DNA of 64,000 nucleotides from Rhizobium sp. BT04. Lineage in GTDB: Bacteria > Pseudomonadota > Alphaproteobacteria > Rhizobiales > Rhizobiaceae. Below the pieces are notes generated by a model. That model had not been told where the DNA came from. It did no database searches and saw only the letters and a list, made by a program, of their open reading frames with translations. Below, one piece after another: positions 27,547 to 34,763 of the stretch. The stretch covers positions 2,619,001 to 2,683,000 of the forward strand of contig NZ_CP125652.1 of assembly GCF_030053135.1 (NCBI RefSeq). The letters are read 5' to 3'. The position numbers were made by a program, and so were the translations under genes. Position 1 is the first letter of the stretch. The number at the start of each line of letters is the position of its first letter.

Positions 27547-28436
27547 AGTTCCTCGTCCTGCACGAGCACTCTGGCTTCGTGCAGCAAGGCCGACACGAGC
27601 GGCGTAAAAGGTTCGCGATAAGGCGCAACAAGGCCGACCAGATGATGCGCCTCCGGCTCGACGATCGGGATCATGCGGATTTCCACCGGAAAACCAAAAG
27701 ATTTGGCGACATTGCGCGGCATGATGCTCGCCCAGCGTCCGGTCCGAACATGCGAGAACAGCACGATCATCGAATTGGATTCGAGGGTCGGATGCACGGT
27801 TGCGCCTGCCTCCGTCAGGTGCCGATTGATGATTCGGCGGTTCTGCATGTCGGCCGTCAATAGACAGAGCCGAAGATCGCCGACCTCCTTCCAGGTCACA
27901 TTGTCGCGATCCGACAACGGGCTGCCTGCAGCCGTGATCAGATGATAGCGCTCGGCATAGAGCGGAACGCTCGTGACACGGCCGAGCGGCTCGTTTTCGA
28001 GATAGGTGATGCCGGCATCGATTTCGAGGTTTTCGAGCATGCTCAGCACCTGCAGCGAATTGCGCGAGACAATCGAGAAGGTCACGCCGGGATGCCGTTC
28101 CTGAAACGGCGTGGTGATGCGCGACAGCATGGCGAGCGCCGTCGGAATGGCGGCGAGGCGGATGTGGCCGGAAAGGCCGCGGCGGGCGGCGCGCATTTCC
28201 TCGCGCATGGTGCGGGCGTCGCCGACGATGCGCCTGGCCCATTCGAGCACGCGCTGCCCCTCCGGCGTCAGCCCCTGGAACCGGGAGCCGCGCTGCACCA
28301 GCATGACGCCCAATTGATCCTCAAGCTGCCGGATGGCGGCCGAAAGGGTCGGCTGCGAAATCCCGCACTCCTCGGCGGCGCGGCCGAAATGTTTTTCATT
28401 GGCAAGGGCGATGAAGAATTCCAGCTTGTCGATCAT
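27543..28436 (-). CDS. LysR-family regulator, probably of the formate dehydrogenase operon
   Basis: 297 residues. The N-terminal winged helix is typical (FIALANEKHFGRAAEECGIS, then LSAAIRQLEDQLG), followed by an effector domain with two lobes. It is encoded on the same strand immediately upstream of fdsG (135 bp gap), the position held by FdsR-type regulators in several fds loci, so it likely controls formate oxidation; this is inferred from context. Its own stop codon lies within a LysR-box-like palindrome. Confidence 0.85.
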   Translation of the reverse strand: MIDKLEFFIALANEKHFGRAAEECGISQPTLSAAIRQLEDQLGVMLVQRGSRFQGLTPEGQRVLEWARRIVGDARTMREEMRAARRGLSGHIRLAAIPTALAMLSRITTPFQERHPGVTFSIVSRNSLQVLSMLENLEIDAGITYLENEPLGRVTSVPLYAERYHLITAAGSPLSDRDNVTWKEVGDLRLCLLTADMQNRRIINRHLTEAGATVHPTLESNSMIVLFSHVRTGRWASIMPRNVAKSFGFPVEIRMIPIVEPEAHHLVGLVAPYREPFTPLVSALLHEARVLVQDEEL

Positions 28437-28610
28437 CCGGTCTCCCGCGACATTTCGCGTCCGGCCTTATCTTCGACGTAGCAGCCGTGCTCCGCAAGGG
28501 CGGGTCGCCAAAGCGCGTCGCGATCTTTCAGATTCGCTTCTCGCGCTTTGGGTCTTTATTGTCTCGTATGTCACTATCGCAGACCGCCGCACAGTTTTGC
28601 GCGACGTGCT

Positions 28611-28952
28611 TTAAAAGTTTTCTGCAATCGGAAAAAGATCGAACAGCGATTCGAGGAAGGCGAGCACGCTGACATTGCCGATGCTGTAATATACCAGCCT
28701 GCCCTGGCGGCGCGTATTGACCAGGCCTTCGAGCCTCAAACGCGCCAGCTGCTGCGAGACCATTGCCTGCTGTATGCCGAGAATATGTTCGATTTCACTG
28801 ACCGTCCGCTCCTCGCTCGCCAATATGCAGAGGATGAGCAGTCGGGTCTGGTGCGCCAGCGCTTTCAACAGGTCGGTCGCTTCATGGGCTTTTCCAGCGA
28901 GTGTGTGCAATTCCTGGCCGGTCATCCCCGGCTTGGGTTTGGGCAACGGCAT
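28611..28952 (-). CDS. ArsR/SmtB-family transcriptional repressor
   Basis: 113 residues with a single winged helix: LLKALAHQTRLLILCILASE, then EHILGIQQAMVSQQLARLRL and the wing TRRQGRLVYYSIGN. It has one cysteine in the ILC motif, as in BigR/SqrR persulfide sensors, but lacks their second cysteine near the C-terminus, so the ligand cannot be named. The ATG at 28925 (MTGQELHTLA) is an alternative start; neither has a strong ribosome site. The gene stands alone between the LysR gene and an SDR gene, with a promoter-like region upstream. Confidence 0.85.
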   Translation of the reverse strand: MPLPKPKPGMTGQELHTLAGKAHEATDLLKALAHQTRLLILCILASEERTVSEIEHILGIQQAMVSQQLARLRLEGLVNTRRQGRLVYYSIGNVSVLAFLESLFDLFPIAENF

Positions 28953-28992
28953 TCGGTATCTCGAAGGGAGGCGATGGGTAGATCAGCACAAT

Positions 28993-29029
28993 AGCATATT
29001 CGCACAATCGAATTCGTCAAAATGACGAA
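28993..29029 (-). promoter_or_regulatory. Promoter and operator-like palindromes ahead of the ArsR gene
   Basis: On the minus strand TTGACG (29020-29015) and TATGCT (28998-28993) are separated by 16 bp, a good sigma-70 fit. Two inverted repeats overlap it: TTCGTCA-AAA-TGACGAA at 29013-29029 covers the -35 box, and TTCG-N6-CGAA at 28999-29012 fills the spacer. This would allow autorepression by the ArsR protein; it is a prediction. Confidence 0.45.
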
Positions 29030-29052
29030 ATGCCAAAAAAGGTCCAAGCAAA

Positions 29053-29823
29053 TCAGCAGATAAGCTGACCGCCATTGATCTCGATCACCTGGCCGGTGAT
29101 GTAGCCCGAGAGCGAGGGAGCCGCCAGGAAAAGATAGGCGGGAGCACAATCCTCCGCCGTGCCGAGCCGTTGCAGGGGGATGGATTTTCTCGTCTGCTCC
29201 AGCTTTTCGCGGGAGGAATAGCGCTCGTGGAAATCCGTCTCGATCGTTCCCGGCGAGACGCAGTTGACGCGGATTGCATCCGGGGCAAGCTCGCGGGCAA
29301 GCGCCTTGGAATAGGTCGCAACAAAGGCTTTCGAGGCCGAATAGATCGAGGAGCCGGGGCTGCCGCCGGTCAGCGCCGAAATCGAGACGGTGTTGACAAT
29401 GGCGGCGCCCTCGGCCGCCTTCAATGCCGGCAGCAATGCGCGCGTCAGCGCCACCACCGACGTCTGGTTCAGCCGTATGACCGCCTCATATTCCGCATCG
29501 GTCAGCGTGGCGGCGGGGAAACGGCCAAGCATGGTGCCGGCATTGTTGACGAGCACGTGCACCCTGTCGAAGAAAGCGAGAACATCTTCTGCAAATTGCG
29601 ACGCCCCGCCGACGGCAGAGAAATCGGCATGCAGCAGCAGCGCCCGTCTTTCTGATTCAGCCGTCAGCAGAAAATCCGGCAGGTCCCGTCCCGGCTTGCG
29701 CCCGGTATGGACGATCACCTTCGCGCCGCAGTCGAGAAACTGCCGGGCGACTTCGAGACCGATGCCGCGGCCGGCGCCGGTCACGACGACATTGCGATTT
29801 TCGAACAGTCTGGGATGAAACAC
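29053..29823 (-). CDS. SDR-family NAD(P)-dependent oxidoreductase
   Basis: 256 residues, classical short-chain dehydrogenase. The cofactor loop is VTGAGRGIGLEVA near residue 15, NNAG follows at about residue 93, and the catalytic serine and YxxxK are in TVSISALTGG and SIYSASKAF. The C-terminus ends LSGYITGQVIEINGGQ, as in FabG-like enzymes. The substrate is not predictable. It lies between the ArsR gene and soxR on the same strand (111 bp after soxR), but a link to either is not evident. Confidence 0.87.
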   Translation of the reverse strand: MFHPRLFENRNVVVTGAGRGIGLEVARQFLDCGAKVIVHTGRKPGRDLPDFLLTAESERRALLLHADFSAVGGASQFAEDVLAFFDRVHVLVNNAGTMLGRFPAATLTDAEYEAVIRLNQTSVVALTRALLPALKAAEGAAIVNTVSISALTGGSPGSSIYSASKAFVATYSKALARELAPDAIRVNCVSPGTIETDFHERYSSREKLEQTRKSIPLQRLGTAEDCAPAYLFLAAPSLSGYITGQVIEINGGQLIC

Positions 29824-29934
29824 GAGCCGTCCTCCTCGCGGACAGTGCCGCCGGTTGCGCCACTCGCCCTTAACATATGAGCGCGCCGACCGAAAGAAAG
29901 GCAGGCGTCGATCTTTCCCGGGGAAGACCAGGGT

Positions 29935-30399
29935 TTAGTTTTCGGTCTCCAGAAGCCGCGCGCCCGGTCCCTCCTTGCCGAGCCGGTCGCAGGGATTGCG
30001 CAACGGACAGCTTTCAATCGACAGGCAGCCACAGCCGATGCAGCCGGTCAGACGGTCGCGCAGCAGGCTCAGCCGCCTGATTCGCGCGTCGAGATCGTCT
30101 TTCCAGAGTGCCGACAGGCTCTGCCAGTCGGCGATCGTGGGCGTACGCCCCTGCGGCAGGGATTCGAACGCCGCCTGGATTTCCGAAAGCGGAATGCCGA
30201 CACGCTGCGCCACCTTGATGATGCCGAGCCGGCGCAGCACATCGCGCCCGTAGCGGCGCTGGTTGCCGCGGGTGCGAATGCTCGAAATCAGCCCCTTGGT
30301 TTCGTAGAAGTGCAGCGCCGAGACGGCCAGGCCGCTGCGCTCCGCCACCTCGCCGACCGTCAGCAGCTTGCCGAGCGGCGTTGCCGGAATTGTATCCAT
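29935..30399 (-). CDS. soxR: Redox-sensitive transcriptional activator SoxR
   Basis: 154 residues starting [21 protein letters not shown] MerR-type winged helix (residues 13-55) leads to a dimerisation helix and then the [2Fe-2S] site with cysteines 120, 123, 125 and 131 (C-x2-C-x-C-x5-C), which is specific to SoxR. Oxidation of the cluster by redox-cycling compounds activates transcription. It is divergent from an FMN reductase gene, and a perfect-looking SoxR promoter lies between them. No soxS is expected in alphaproteobacteria; here SoxR appears to regulate its neighbour directly. Confidence 0.95.
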   Translation of the reverse strand: MDTIPATPLGKLLTVGEVAERSGLAVSALHFYETKGLISSIRTRGNQRRYGRDVLRRLGIIKVAQRVGIPLSEIQAAFESLPQGRTPTIADWQSLSALWKDDLDARIRRLSLLRDRLTGCIGCGCLSIESCPLRNPCDRLGKEGPGARLLETEN

Positions 30400-30406
30400 T
30401 GCCCTC

Positions 30407-30437
30407 TTGACCTCAAGATTAGTTGAGGTTTTATAAG
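30407..30437 (+). promoter_or_regulatory. SoxR-dependent promoter with 19-bp spacer and soxbox
   Basis: TTGACC (30407-30412) and TATAAG (30432-30437) are 19 bp apart, the overlong spacing characteristic of MerR/SoxR promoters. The operator CCTCAAGATTAGTTGAGG (30411-30428), a near-palindrome close to the known soxbox, fills the spacer. It points to the FMN reductase gene. Confidence 0.85.
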
Positions 30438-30483
30438 CCTTGCTCCAGCAATCGTAAAGCCCAATCGCGAGAAGGAGCGGCGC

Positions 30484-31059
30484 ATGAAAACATCCATCAG
30501 GCTGGCGGTGATCTACGGAAGCACAAGAAAGGGCCGCATCTGCGACCGGGTGGTCAAATGGCTGACGCAGGAGCTCGTCCGCTTCCCGCAATTCGATATC
30601 GACATCATCGATCCACTGGATTTTGCGCTGCCGCCCGACCGCGACATGGCGCACCCCGAAATCGACAGGCTCGCCGGGCGGCTCGGCATGGCCGACGCCT
30701 TCATCATCGTCACGCCGGAATACAATCACAGCTTCAGCGCCGCGTTGAAATCGACCATCGATCTGTTTTTCGAGCCCTGGCAGGGCAAGCCGGTCGCCTT
30801 TGTTTCCTATGGCGGCATCTCCGGTGGCTTGCGCGCGGTCGAGCAATTACGGCTCGTCTTTGCGGAACTCCATGCCGTCACCGTCCGCGATTCGGTCAGC
30901 TTTTCCGCGCCGTGGAGCCGCTTCGACGTCGCCGGACGGCTTGACGATCCGAGCGACGCTCTGCACACGCTCGACCGGATGATGGCGCGGCTGGAATGGT
31001 GGACACGGGCGCTCATTGCCGCGCGCGGCGATCATCCCTACGCCGATATCGCCGCCTGA
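30484..31059 (+). CDS. NADPH-dependent FMN reductase family protein, SoxR-controlled
   Basis: 191 residues starting [20 protein letters not shown] after an AAGGAG site. The flavodoxin-like fold is shown by the FMN-phosphate loop GSTRKGR and the [16 protein letters not shown] segment of the FMN_red family (chromate/quinone reductases such as ChrR/YieF). It probably reduces quinones or other redox-cycling compounds by two electrons, avoiding superoxide. The SoxR promoter just upstream supports a role in defence against such compounds. Substrate inferred. Confidence 0.9.
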   Translation: MKTSIRLAVIYGSTRKGRICDRVVKWLTQELVRFPQFDIDIIDPLDFALPPDRDMAHPEIDRLAGRLGMADAFIIVTPEYNHSFSAALKSTIDLFFEPWQGKPVAFVSYGGISGGLRAVEQLRLVFAELHAVTVRDSVSFSAPWSRFDVAGRLDDPSDALHTLDRMMARLEWWTRALIAARGDHPYADIAA

Positions 31060-31106
31060 AACGAAGGGCTCCGGTTCCGTTCCCGGCAGGTACGGAACCT
31101 CTGGGG

Positions 31107-31138
31107 ACACCCGGACAGGACTTCCGTCCGGGTGTTTT
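31107..31138 (+). terminator. Rho-independent terminator after the FMN reductase gene
   Basis: ACACCCGGAC and GTCCGGGTGT form a 10-bp stem around a 9-nt loop and end in TTTT, 47 bp after the stop codon. It separates the gene from the riboswitch leader downstream. Confidence 0.82.
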
Positions 31139-31233
31139 CCGATCATGCCAGCCTCATCCCGACCATGCGGACGGGTTGGCAATTTTTGCGGTTGCGGGAA
31201 GAAAACCCCGGTGGTAGTTTCCGCGCCGATTAA

Positions 31234-31325
31234 CAGGGGAGCTCCGTATTGCCGGGGCTGAGATGCGAGGCGCAGGCTTCCGGACCCTTCAAAGCTGATC
31301 TGGGTAATGCCAGCGGAGCGAGGTT
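31234..31325 (+). ncRNA. TPP (THI-box) riboswitch
   Basis: The leader contains the conserved THI elements in order: GGGGAGCTCCG, GGGGCTGAGATG, ACCCTTC, then CTGATCTGGGTAATGCCAGC and the closing GGAGCGAGG. It ends 3 bp before the start codon of the ykoF-like gene, so it probably works by hiding the ribosome site when thiamine pyrophosphate is abundant. It controls the pyrimidine-transport operon that follows. Confidence 0.95.
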
Positions 31326-31328
31326 CAG

Positions 31329-31937
31329 ATGTTTTCAGGCGCACAAGTGTCACTCTATCCGATGTCCGGCAATTTCGTCGGCATCATTCTCGATGCCGTC
31401 AAGGCGCTCGATCCCTATCGCGACCGGCTGCGGATCGAGACCGACGACATCTCCACACTGCTGGTCGGCCCGCCTGACATTCTCTTCGCCGCCATGCACG
31501 ATCTTTTCGCCGCCGCCGCCCGGACCGGCGAGCATTGCGTGCTGTCCGCCGCCGTTTCACGCGGCTGCCCCGGCGAGCCCGACGACGCCATCTGCGGGGT
31601 CAACCCCGCCCTCGGTCAGGCAGAACCGCTTGCCGACCGTATAACGGCAGGACTTGCCGCCGTAGAAACCACTGCCGAAACCGGGCAGCCGACCGCTGCG
31701 CAATTCTCGCTCTATGTCATGGGAACCGGGACCCATATGGACGAGATCTATGGCTGCATCGACTTCCTGAAACGCTCCGGTACCTTCGACCGCGCCAAAA
31801 ATTTCTGCACCAGGCTCTCGGGCGATGCCGGTGCCGTCTTTGCAACCATTCGTGAAGCCTTTTATCGCTTCGGCGACCCGGAGGGACATGTGACCCTCGA
31901 TATCACGGTGTCAGCCAATAGCCCGACGAAAGCCTGA
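31329..31937 (+). CDS. ykoF: YkoF-family thiamine/HMP-binding protein
   Basis: 202 residues made of two similar halves (about 1-100 and 110-200), each of the YKOF domain type: AQVSLYPMSGNFVGIILDAV opens the first and AQFSLYVMGTGTHMDEIYGC the second. YkoF of Bacillus subtilis binds thiamine and hydroxymethylpyrimidine and is linked to a thiamine-precursor transporter. Here it is the first gene after a TPP riboswitch and 10 bp before thiX, so it is probably a cytoplasmic binding protein for the imported pyrimidine. Its biochemical role is not firmly known. Confidence 0.85.
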   Translation: MFSGAQVSLYPMSGNFVGIILDAVKALDPYRDRLRIETDDISTLLVGPPDILFAAMHDLFAAAARTGEHCVLSAAVSRGCPGEPDDAICGVNPALGQAEPLADRITAGLAAVETTAETGQPTAAQFSLYVMGTGTHMDEIYGCIDFLKRSGTFDRAKNFCTRLSGDAGAVFATIREAFYRFGDPEGHVTLDITVSANSPTKA

Positions 31938-31947
31938 TCGAACGCTG

Positions 31948-32754
31948 ATGACAACGCTACCACCATCGGATTCGCGTCTTGCCGCGCTCCGCGCGGCTCT
32001 CTACCGGAGCATACCCGCTCTGCTCGCCGGCTGCGCCTTTTTGGCAGCCTGGGAGCTCTATGTCGATCTCTCCGGGATCAAACCGTCCATCCTGCCGGCG
32101 CCGTCGCGCATCGTCATCCAGGGCTGGCTGAACCGCGAGGCGCTGATATCAAACACCTGGCCGACGCTGGGTGCGACACTCGGCGGTTTCGCGCTGTCGC
32201 TGGCCTTCGCCTTCGTCTCATCGATCCTGATGGATTTCATGCCCTTCATGCGCCGGGCATTGCTGCCGATCTTCATCGCCAGTCAGACCCTGCCGCTGGT
32301 GGCGATCGCCCCCCTCGTCGTCCTCTGGTTCGGTTTCGGCCTGTTGCCGAAGGTCCTGCTGGTGGCCCTCGTCACCTTCTTTCCACTGCTCGTCGCCCTG
32401 CTGCAGGGCTATGAATCGACCGACCGCGACATCGCCGAATTGCTGAACTCGATGAAGGCGAGCCGCTGGCGCATTTTCCGTCTGGCACGGTTTCCCTCGG
32501 CGCTGCCCTATTTCTTCGCCGGCCTCAGGATCTCGATCACCTATGCCGTCGTCGGCGCGATCTTTGCCGAATATGCCGGCGCCGCCCGCGGCCTCGGCAT
32601 CTATATCCTCAACGCCAAGAACAATTTCCGCCCCGATCTGGTGCTCGCCGCCGTCGTCGTCAGCGCCGTGCTGACACTCTGCCTCTTCGGGCTGACGTTA
32701 TTGATCCAGCGCCTGGTCATGCCCTGGCAGCCGTCCGGGGAGCGGCGGCGATGA
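31948..32754 (+). CDS. thiX: ABC transporter permease for thiamine pyrimidine precursor
   Basis: 268 residues with about six membrane segments, from the SsuC/TauC-type permease family. The loop segment RLARFPSALPYFFAGLRISI and AEYAGAARGLGIYI are characteristic. It forms the inner-membrane channel with ThiZ as ATPase and ThiY as binding protein. Its stop overlaps the thiZ start by 4 bp (ATGA). The TPP riboswitch upstream identifies the cargo class (a hydroxymethyl- or formylamino-pyrimidine). Confidence 0.88.
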   Translation: MTTLPPSDSRLAALRAALYRSIPALLAGCAFLAAWELYVDLSGIKPSILPAPSRIVIQGWLNREALISNTWPTLGATLGGFALSLAFAFVSSILMDFMPFMRRALLPIFIASQTLPLVAIAPLVVLWFGFGLLPKVLLVALVTFFPLLVALLQGYESTDRDIAELLNSMKASRWRIFRLARFPSALPYFFAGLRISITYAVVGAIFAEYAGAARGLGIYILNAKNNFRPDLVLAAVVVSAVLTLCLFGLTLLIQRLVMPWQPSGERRR

Positions 32755-33563
32755 ACAAAACAATGCTTGAACTCGGCAATATCTCGAAGTCCTTCGACGG
32801 CATGAAGGTGCTGGGCGATATTTCGCTCAGCGTCGCAGACGGCGAGTTCGTTTCGATCGTCGGCCCGTCCGGCTCCGGAAAATCGACGGTGCTGCGATTG
32901 CTGACGCAGGCGCTGCGCCCCGATTCCGGCACCATGCTTTTCAACGGCGTGCCGCTGGAACAGGCGCCGCATTCCTTTGCCTTCATGCCGCAGCGCGATG
33001 CGCTGATGCCCTGGCGCCGGATCATCGACAATGCGGCACTCGGCCTCGAGGTGAAAGGCATGAGCCGCCGCGCGGCCCGCGCCATTGTGGCGCCTTTGTT
33101 CGAGAGCTTCGGTCTTGCCGGCTTCGAACACCACTATCCCTCCGAACTCTCCGGCGGCATGCGCCAGCGCGCCGCGCTGCTGCGCACCGTCGTCCAGACC
33201 CAGGACATGCTGCTGCTCGACGAGCCCTTCGGCGCGCTCGACGCGCTGACGCGCACGCAGATCCAGGAATGGCTGCAGGGCATGTGGACCGAACACCGCT
33301 GGACGGCACTGCTGATCACCCACGACGTTCGCGAAGCGGTGTTCCTCTCCGACCGGATCTACGTGCTTTCGGCCCGTCCGGCGCGTATCATCCGCGAATT
33401 CCGCGTTCCCCTGCCCCGCCCGAGAAGCATCGCCGACCTCGGCTCGCCGGCGGCCCAGGCGATTGAAACCGAAATCCTGCAAACCCTGCTTCATCCGCTG
33501 CAACAGGATGATTTTAGGCCGGCCGGCCTAAAATCCGAATCCTGTTCTAATTTAAAGAGTTAG
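32751..33563 (+). CDS. thiZ: ABC transporter ATPase for thiamine pyrimidine precursor
   Basis: 270 residues. Walker A GPSGSGKST (about residues 38-46), Q-loop FMPQRDALMPW, signature LSGGMRQRAALLRT and Walker B MLLLDEPFGALDA are all intact. It powers ThiX. The last 20 residues (from about 251) are encoded by a palindromic RIME1-type repeat, so the natural C-terminus has been extended or replaced; family homologues do not need this tail. Being at the C-terminus it is unlikely to abolish function. Confidence 0.9.
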   Translation: MNKTMLELGNISKSFDGMKVLGDISLSVADGEFVSIVGPSGSGKSTVLRLLTQALRPDSGTMLFNGVPLEQAPHSFAFMPQRDALMPWRRIIDNAALGLEVKGMSRRAARAIVAPLFESFGLAGFEHHYPSELSGGMRQRAALLRTVVQTQDMLLLDEPFGALDALTRTQIQEWLQGMWTEHRWTALLITHDVREAVFLSDRIYVLSARPARIIREFRVPLPRPRSIADLGSPAAQAIETEILQTLLHPLQQDDFRPAGLKSESCSNLKS

Positions 33564-33612
33564 AGCATGATGTCGTCCGAAAACCGCTCACACTTTTCGG
33601 CATCATGCTCTA
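33502..33612. repeat. RIME1-type intergenic mosaic element between thiZ and thiY
   Basis: Two large palindromes back to back. The left one is a perfect 26-bp palindrome (33510-33535, centre GGCCGGCC) flanked by AACAGGAT (33502-33509) and ATCCTGTT (33539-33546). The right one pairs TAGAGCATGATG (33561-33572) with CATCATGCTCTA (33601-33612), with CCGAAAA/TTTTCGG inside. About 110 bp in total, matching the described rhizobial RIME1 layout of roughly 108 bp. It overlaps the 3' end of thiZ. Confidence 0.85.
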
Positions 33613-33631
33613 GAGACCTGAGGAGGTCACC

Positions 33632-34642
33632 ATGCTGCTTCTCACCCGCCGCCAGACGATCGTCGCCGCCATCGCGGCAAGCCTCGCCGGCCGCACCGCC
33701 TTCGCCCAATCGGCGCCCGCAAAGGTCCGCATCGCGCTCGACTGGACGCCCAACACCAACCATATCGGCATCTATGTCGCCAAGGCCAAGGGCTTCTATG
33801 AGGCGGCCGGACTCGATGTCGAAATTCTTCCCTTCACCGATACCAGCGCCGGAACGCTGGTATCGAACGGCGTTGCCGATTTCGGCATCAGCAGCGAGAT
33901 CGAGACCCTGACCCAGCGCGCCGGCGGCGGTGACGTGAAGATGGTCTACGGCGTCGTCCAGACGGAAACCGCACGGCTGATTTTCAAGGGCGGACGCGAC
34001 GACATCAAGAGCCCTAGAGATCTCGACGGCAAGACCTATGGCGGCTTCGGCGGCACCTGGGAGAGCGCGCTGATCTCCGCGATGATCCGCAATGACGGCG
34101 GCAAGGGCGAGGTCAAGACCGTCACCCTCGGCACCTCCGCTTACGAGGCGCTGGACAATGGCTCGATCGATTTCACGCTGGAGATCTACACCTGGGAAGG
34201 CATCGCCGCCGAACTGGAAAACCGGAAGATCGGCCGTTTCCACTATTCCGATTATGGCATTCCCGACGAGCAGACGACGGTCATCGTCTCCAGCGACGCC
34301 TACCTCTCGGCAAACCGGGAACACGCCCGCGCCTTCATCCAGGCCACGCGAAAGGGCTATGCCTACTCCGTCGACCATCCCGACGAAGCCTGCGACCTGC
34401 TGATCTCCGGAAGCAACGGCGCACTGATGAATACGGACCTGGTAAAAGCCTCTCAGAAGGCATTGATCGAGGGGCACTTCCTGAAATCCGAGGCCGGCGT
34501 GATCGGTAAGCTCGACCCGGCAAAGGCCGAGGCCCTCGGCGGCTTCCTGCTCGAGAATGGCATTCTGGTCGACGCGAATGGCGCCGCGCTTAAGGAGAAG
34601 CCGGACTTTTCCACCTATTATACCAACGAACTTCTCGACTAA
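33632..34642 (+). CDS. thiY: Periplasmic pyrimidine-binding protein (NMT1/THI5-like)
   Basis: 336 residues with an N-terminal export signal containing a possible twin-arginine motif (TRRQTIVAAIAASLAG), cleaved near TAFA. The mature domain is NMT1/ThiY-like: LDWTPNTNHIGIYVAKAKGF near the N-terminus is the family hallmark. It binds a thiamine pyrimidine precursor (formylaminopyrimidine or HMP) in the periplasm for ThiXZ. A RIME element lies directly before it, and another directly after it, so its mRNA segment may be processed apart from thiXZ. Confidence 0.9.
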   Translation: MLLLTRRQTIVAAIAASLAGRTAFAQSAPAKVRIALDWTPNTNHIGIYVAKAKGFYEAAGLDVEILPFTDTSAGTLVSNGVADFGISSEIETLTQRAGGGDVKMVYGVVQTETARLIFKGGRDDIKSPRDLDGKTYGGFGGTWESALISAMIRNDGGKGEVKTVTLGTSAYEALDNGSIDFTLEIYTWEGIAAELENRKIGRFHYSDYGIPDEQTTVIVSSDAYLSANREHARAFIQATRKGYAYSVDHPDEACDLLISGSNGALMNTDLVKASQKALIEGHFLKSEAGVIGKLDPAKAEALGGFLLENGILVDANGAALKEKPDFSTYYTNELLD

Positions 34643-34691
34643 GCCCAACGCCTGCCTTGCCCGTCGCAGCTTTCCGCTGCAAAGTCTGAGA

Positions 34692-34747
34692 CCCGGAGCA
34701 TGATGTCGTCCGAAAACCGCTCACGCTTTTCGGCATCATGCTCCGGG
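34692..34747. repeat. RIME1 right-half palindrome after thiY
   Basis: CCCGGAGCATGATG and CATCATGCTCCGGG pair around an inner CCGAAAA/TTTTCGG stem. Apart from the ends it is nearly identical to the right palindrome of the element before thiY. The matching outer ends (CCCGG) show compensating changes that preserve the hairpin. It may act as a transcript end for the thi operon. Confidence 0.82.
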
Positions 34748-34763
34748 CAGGGCGGGAGATAAG

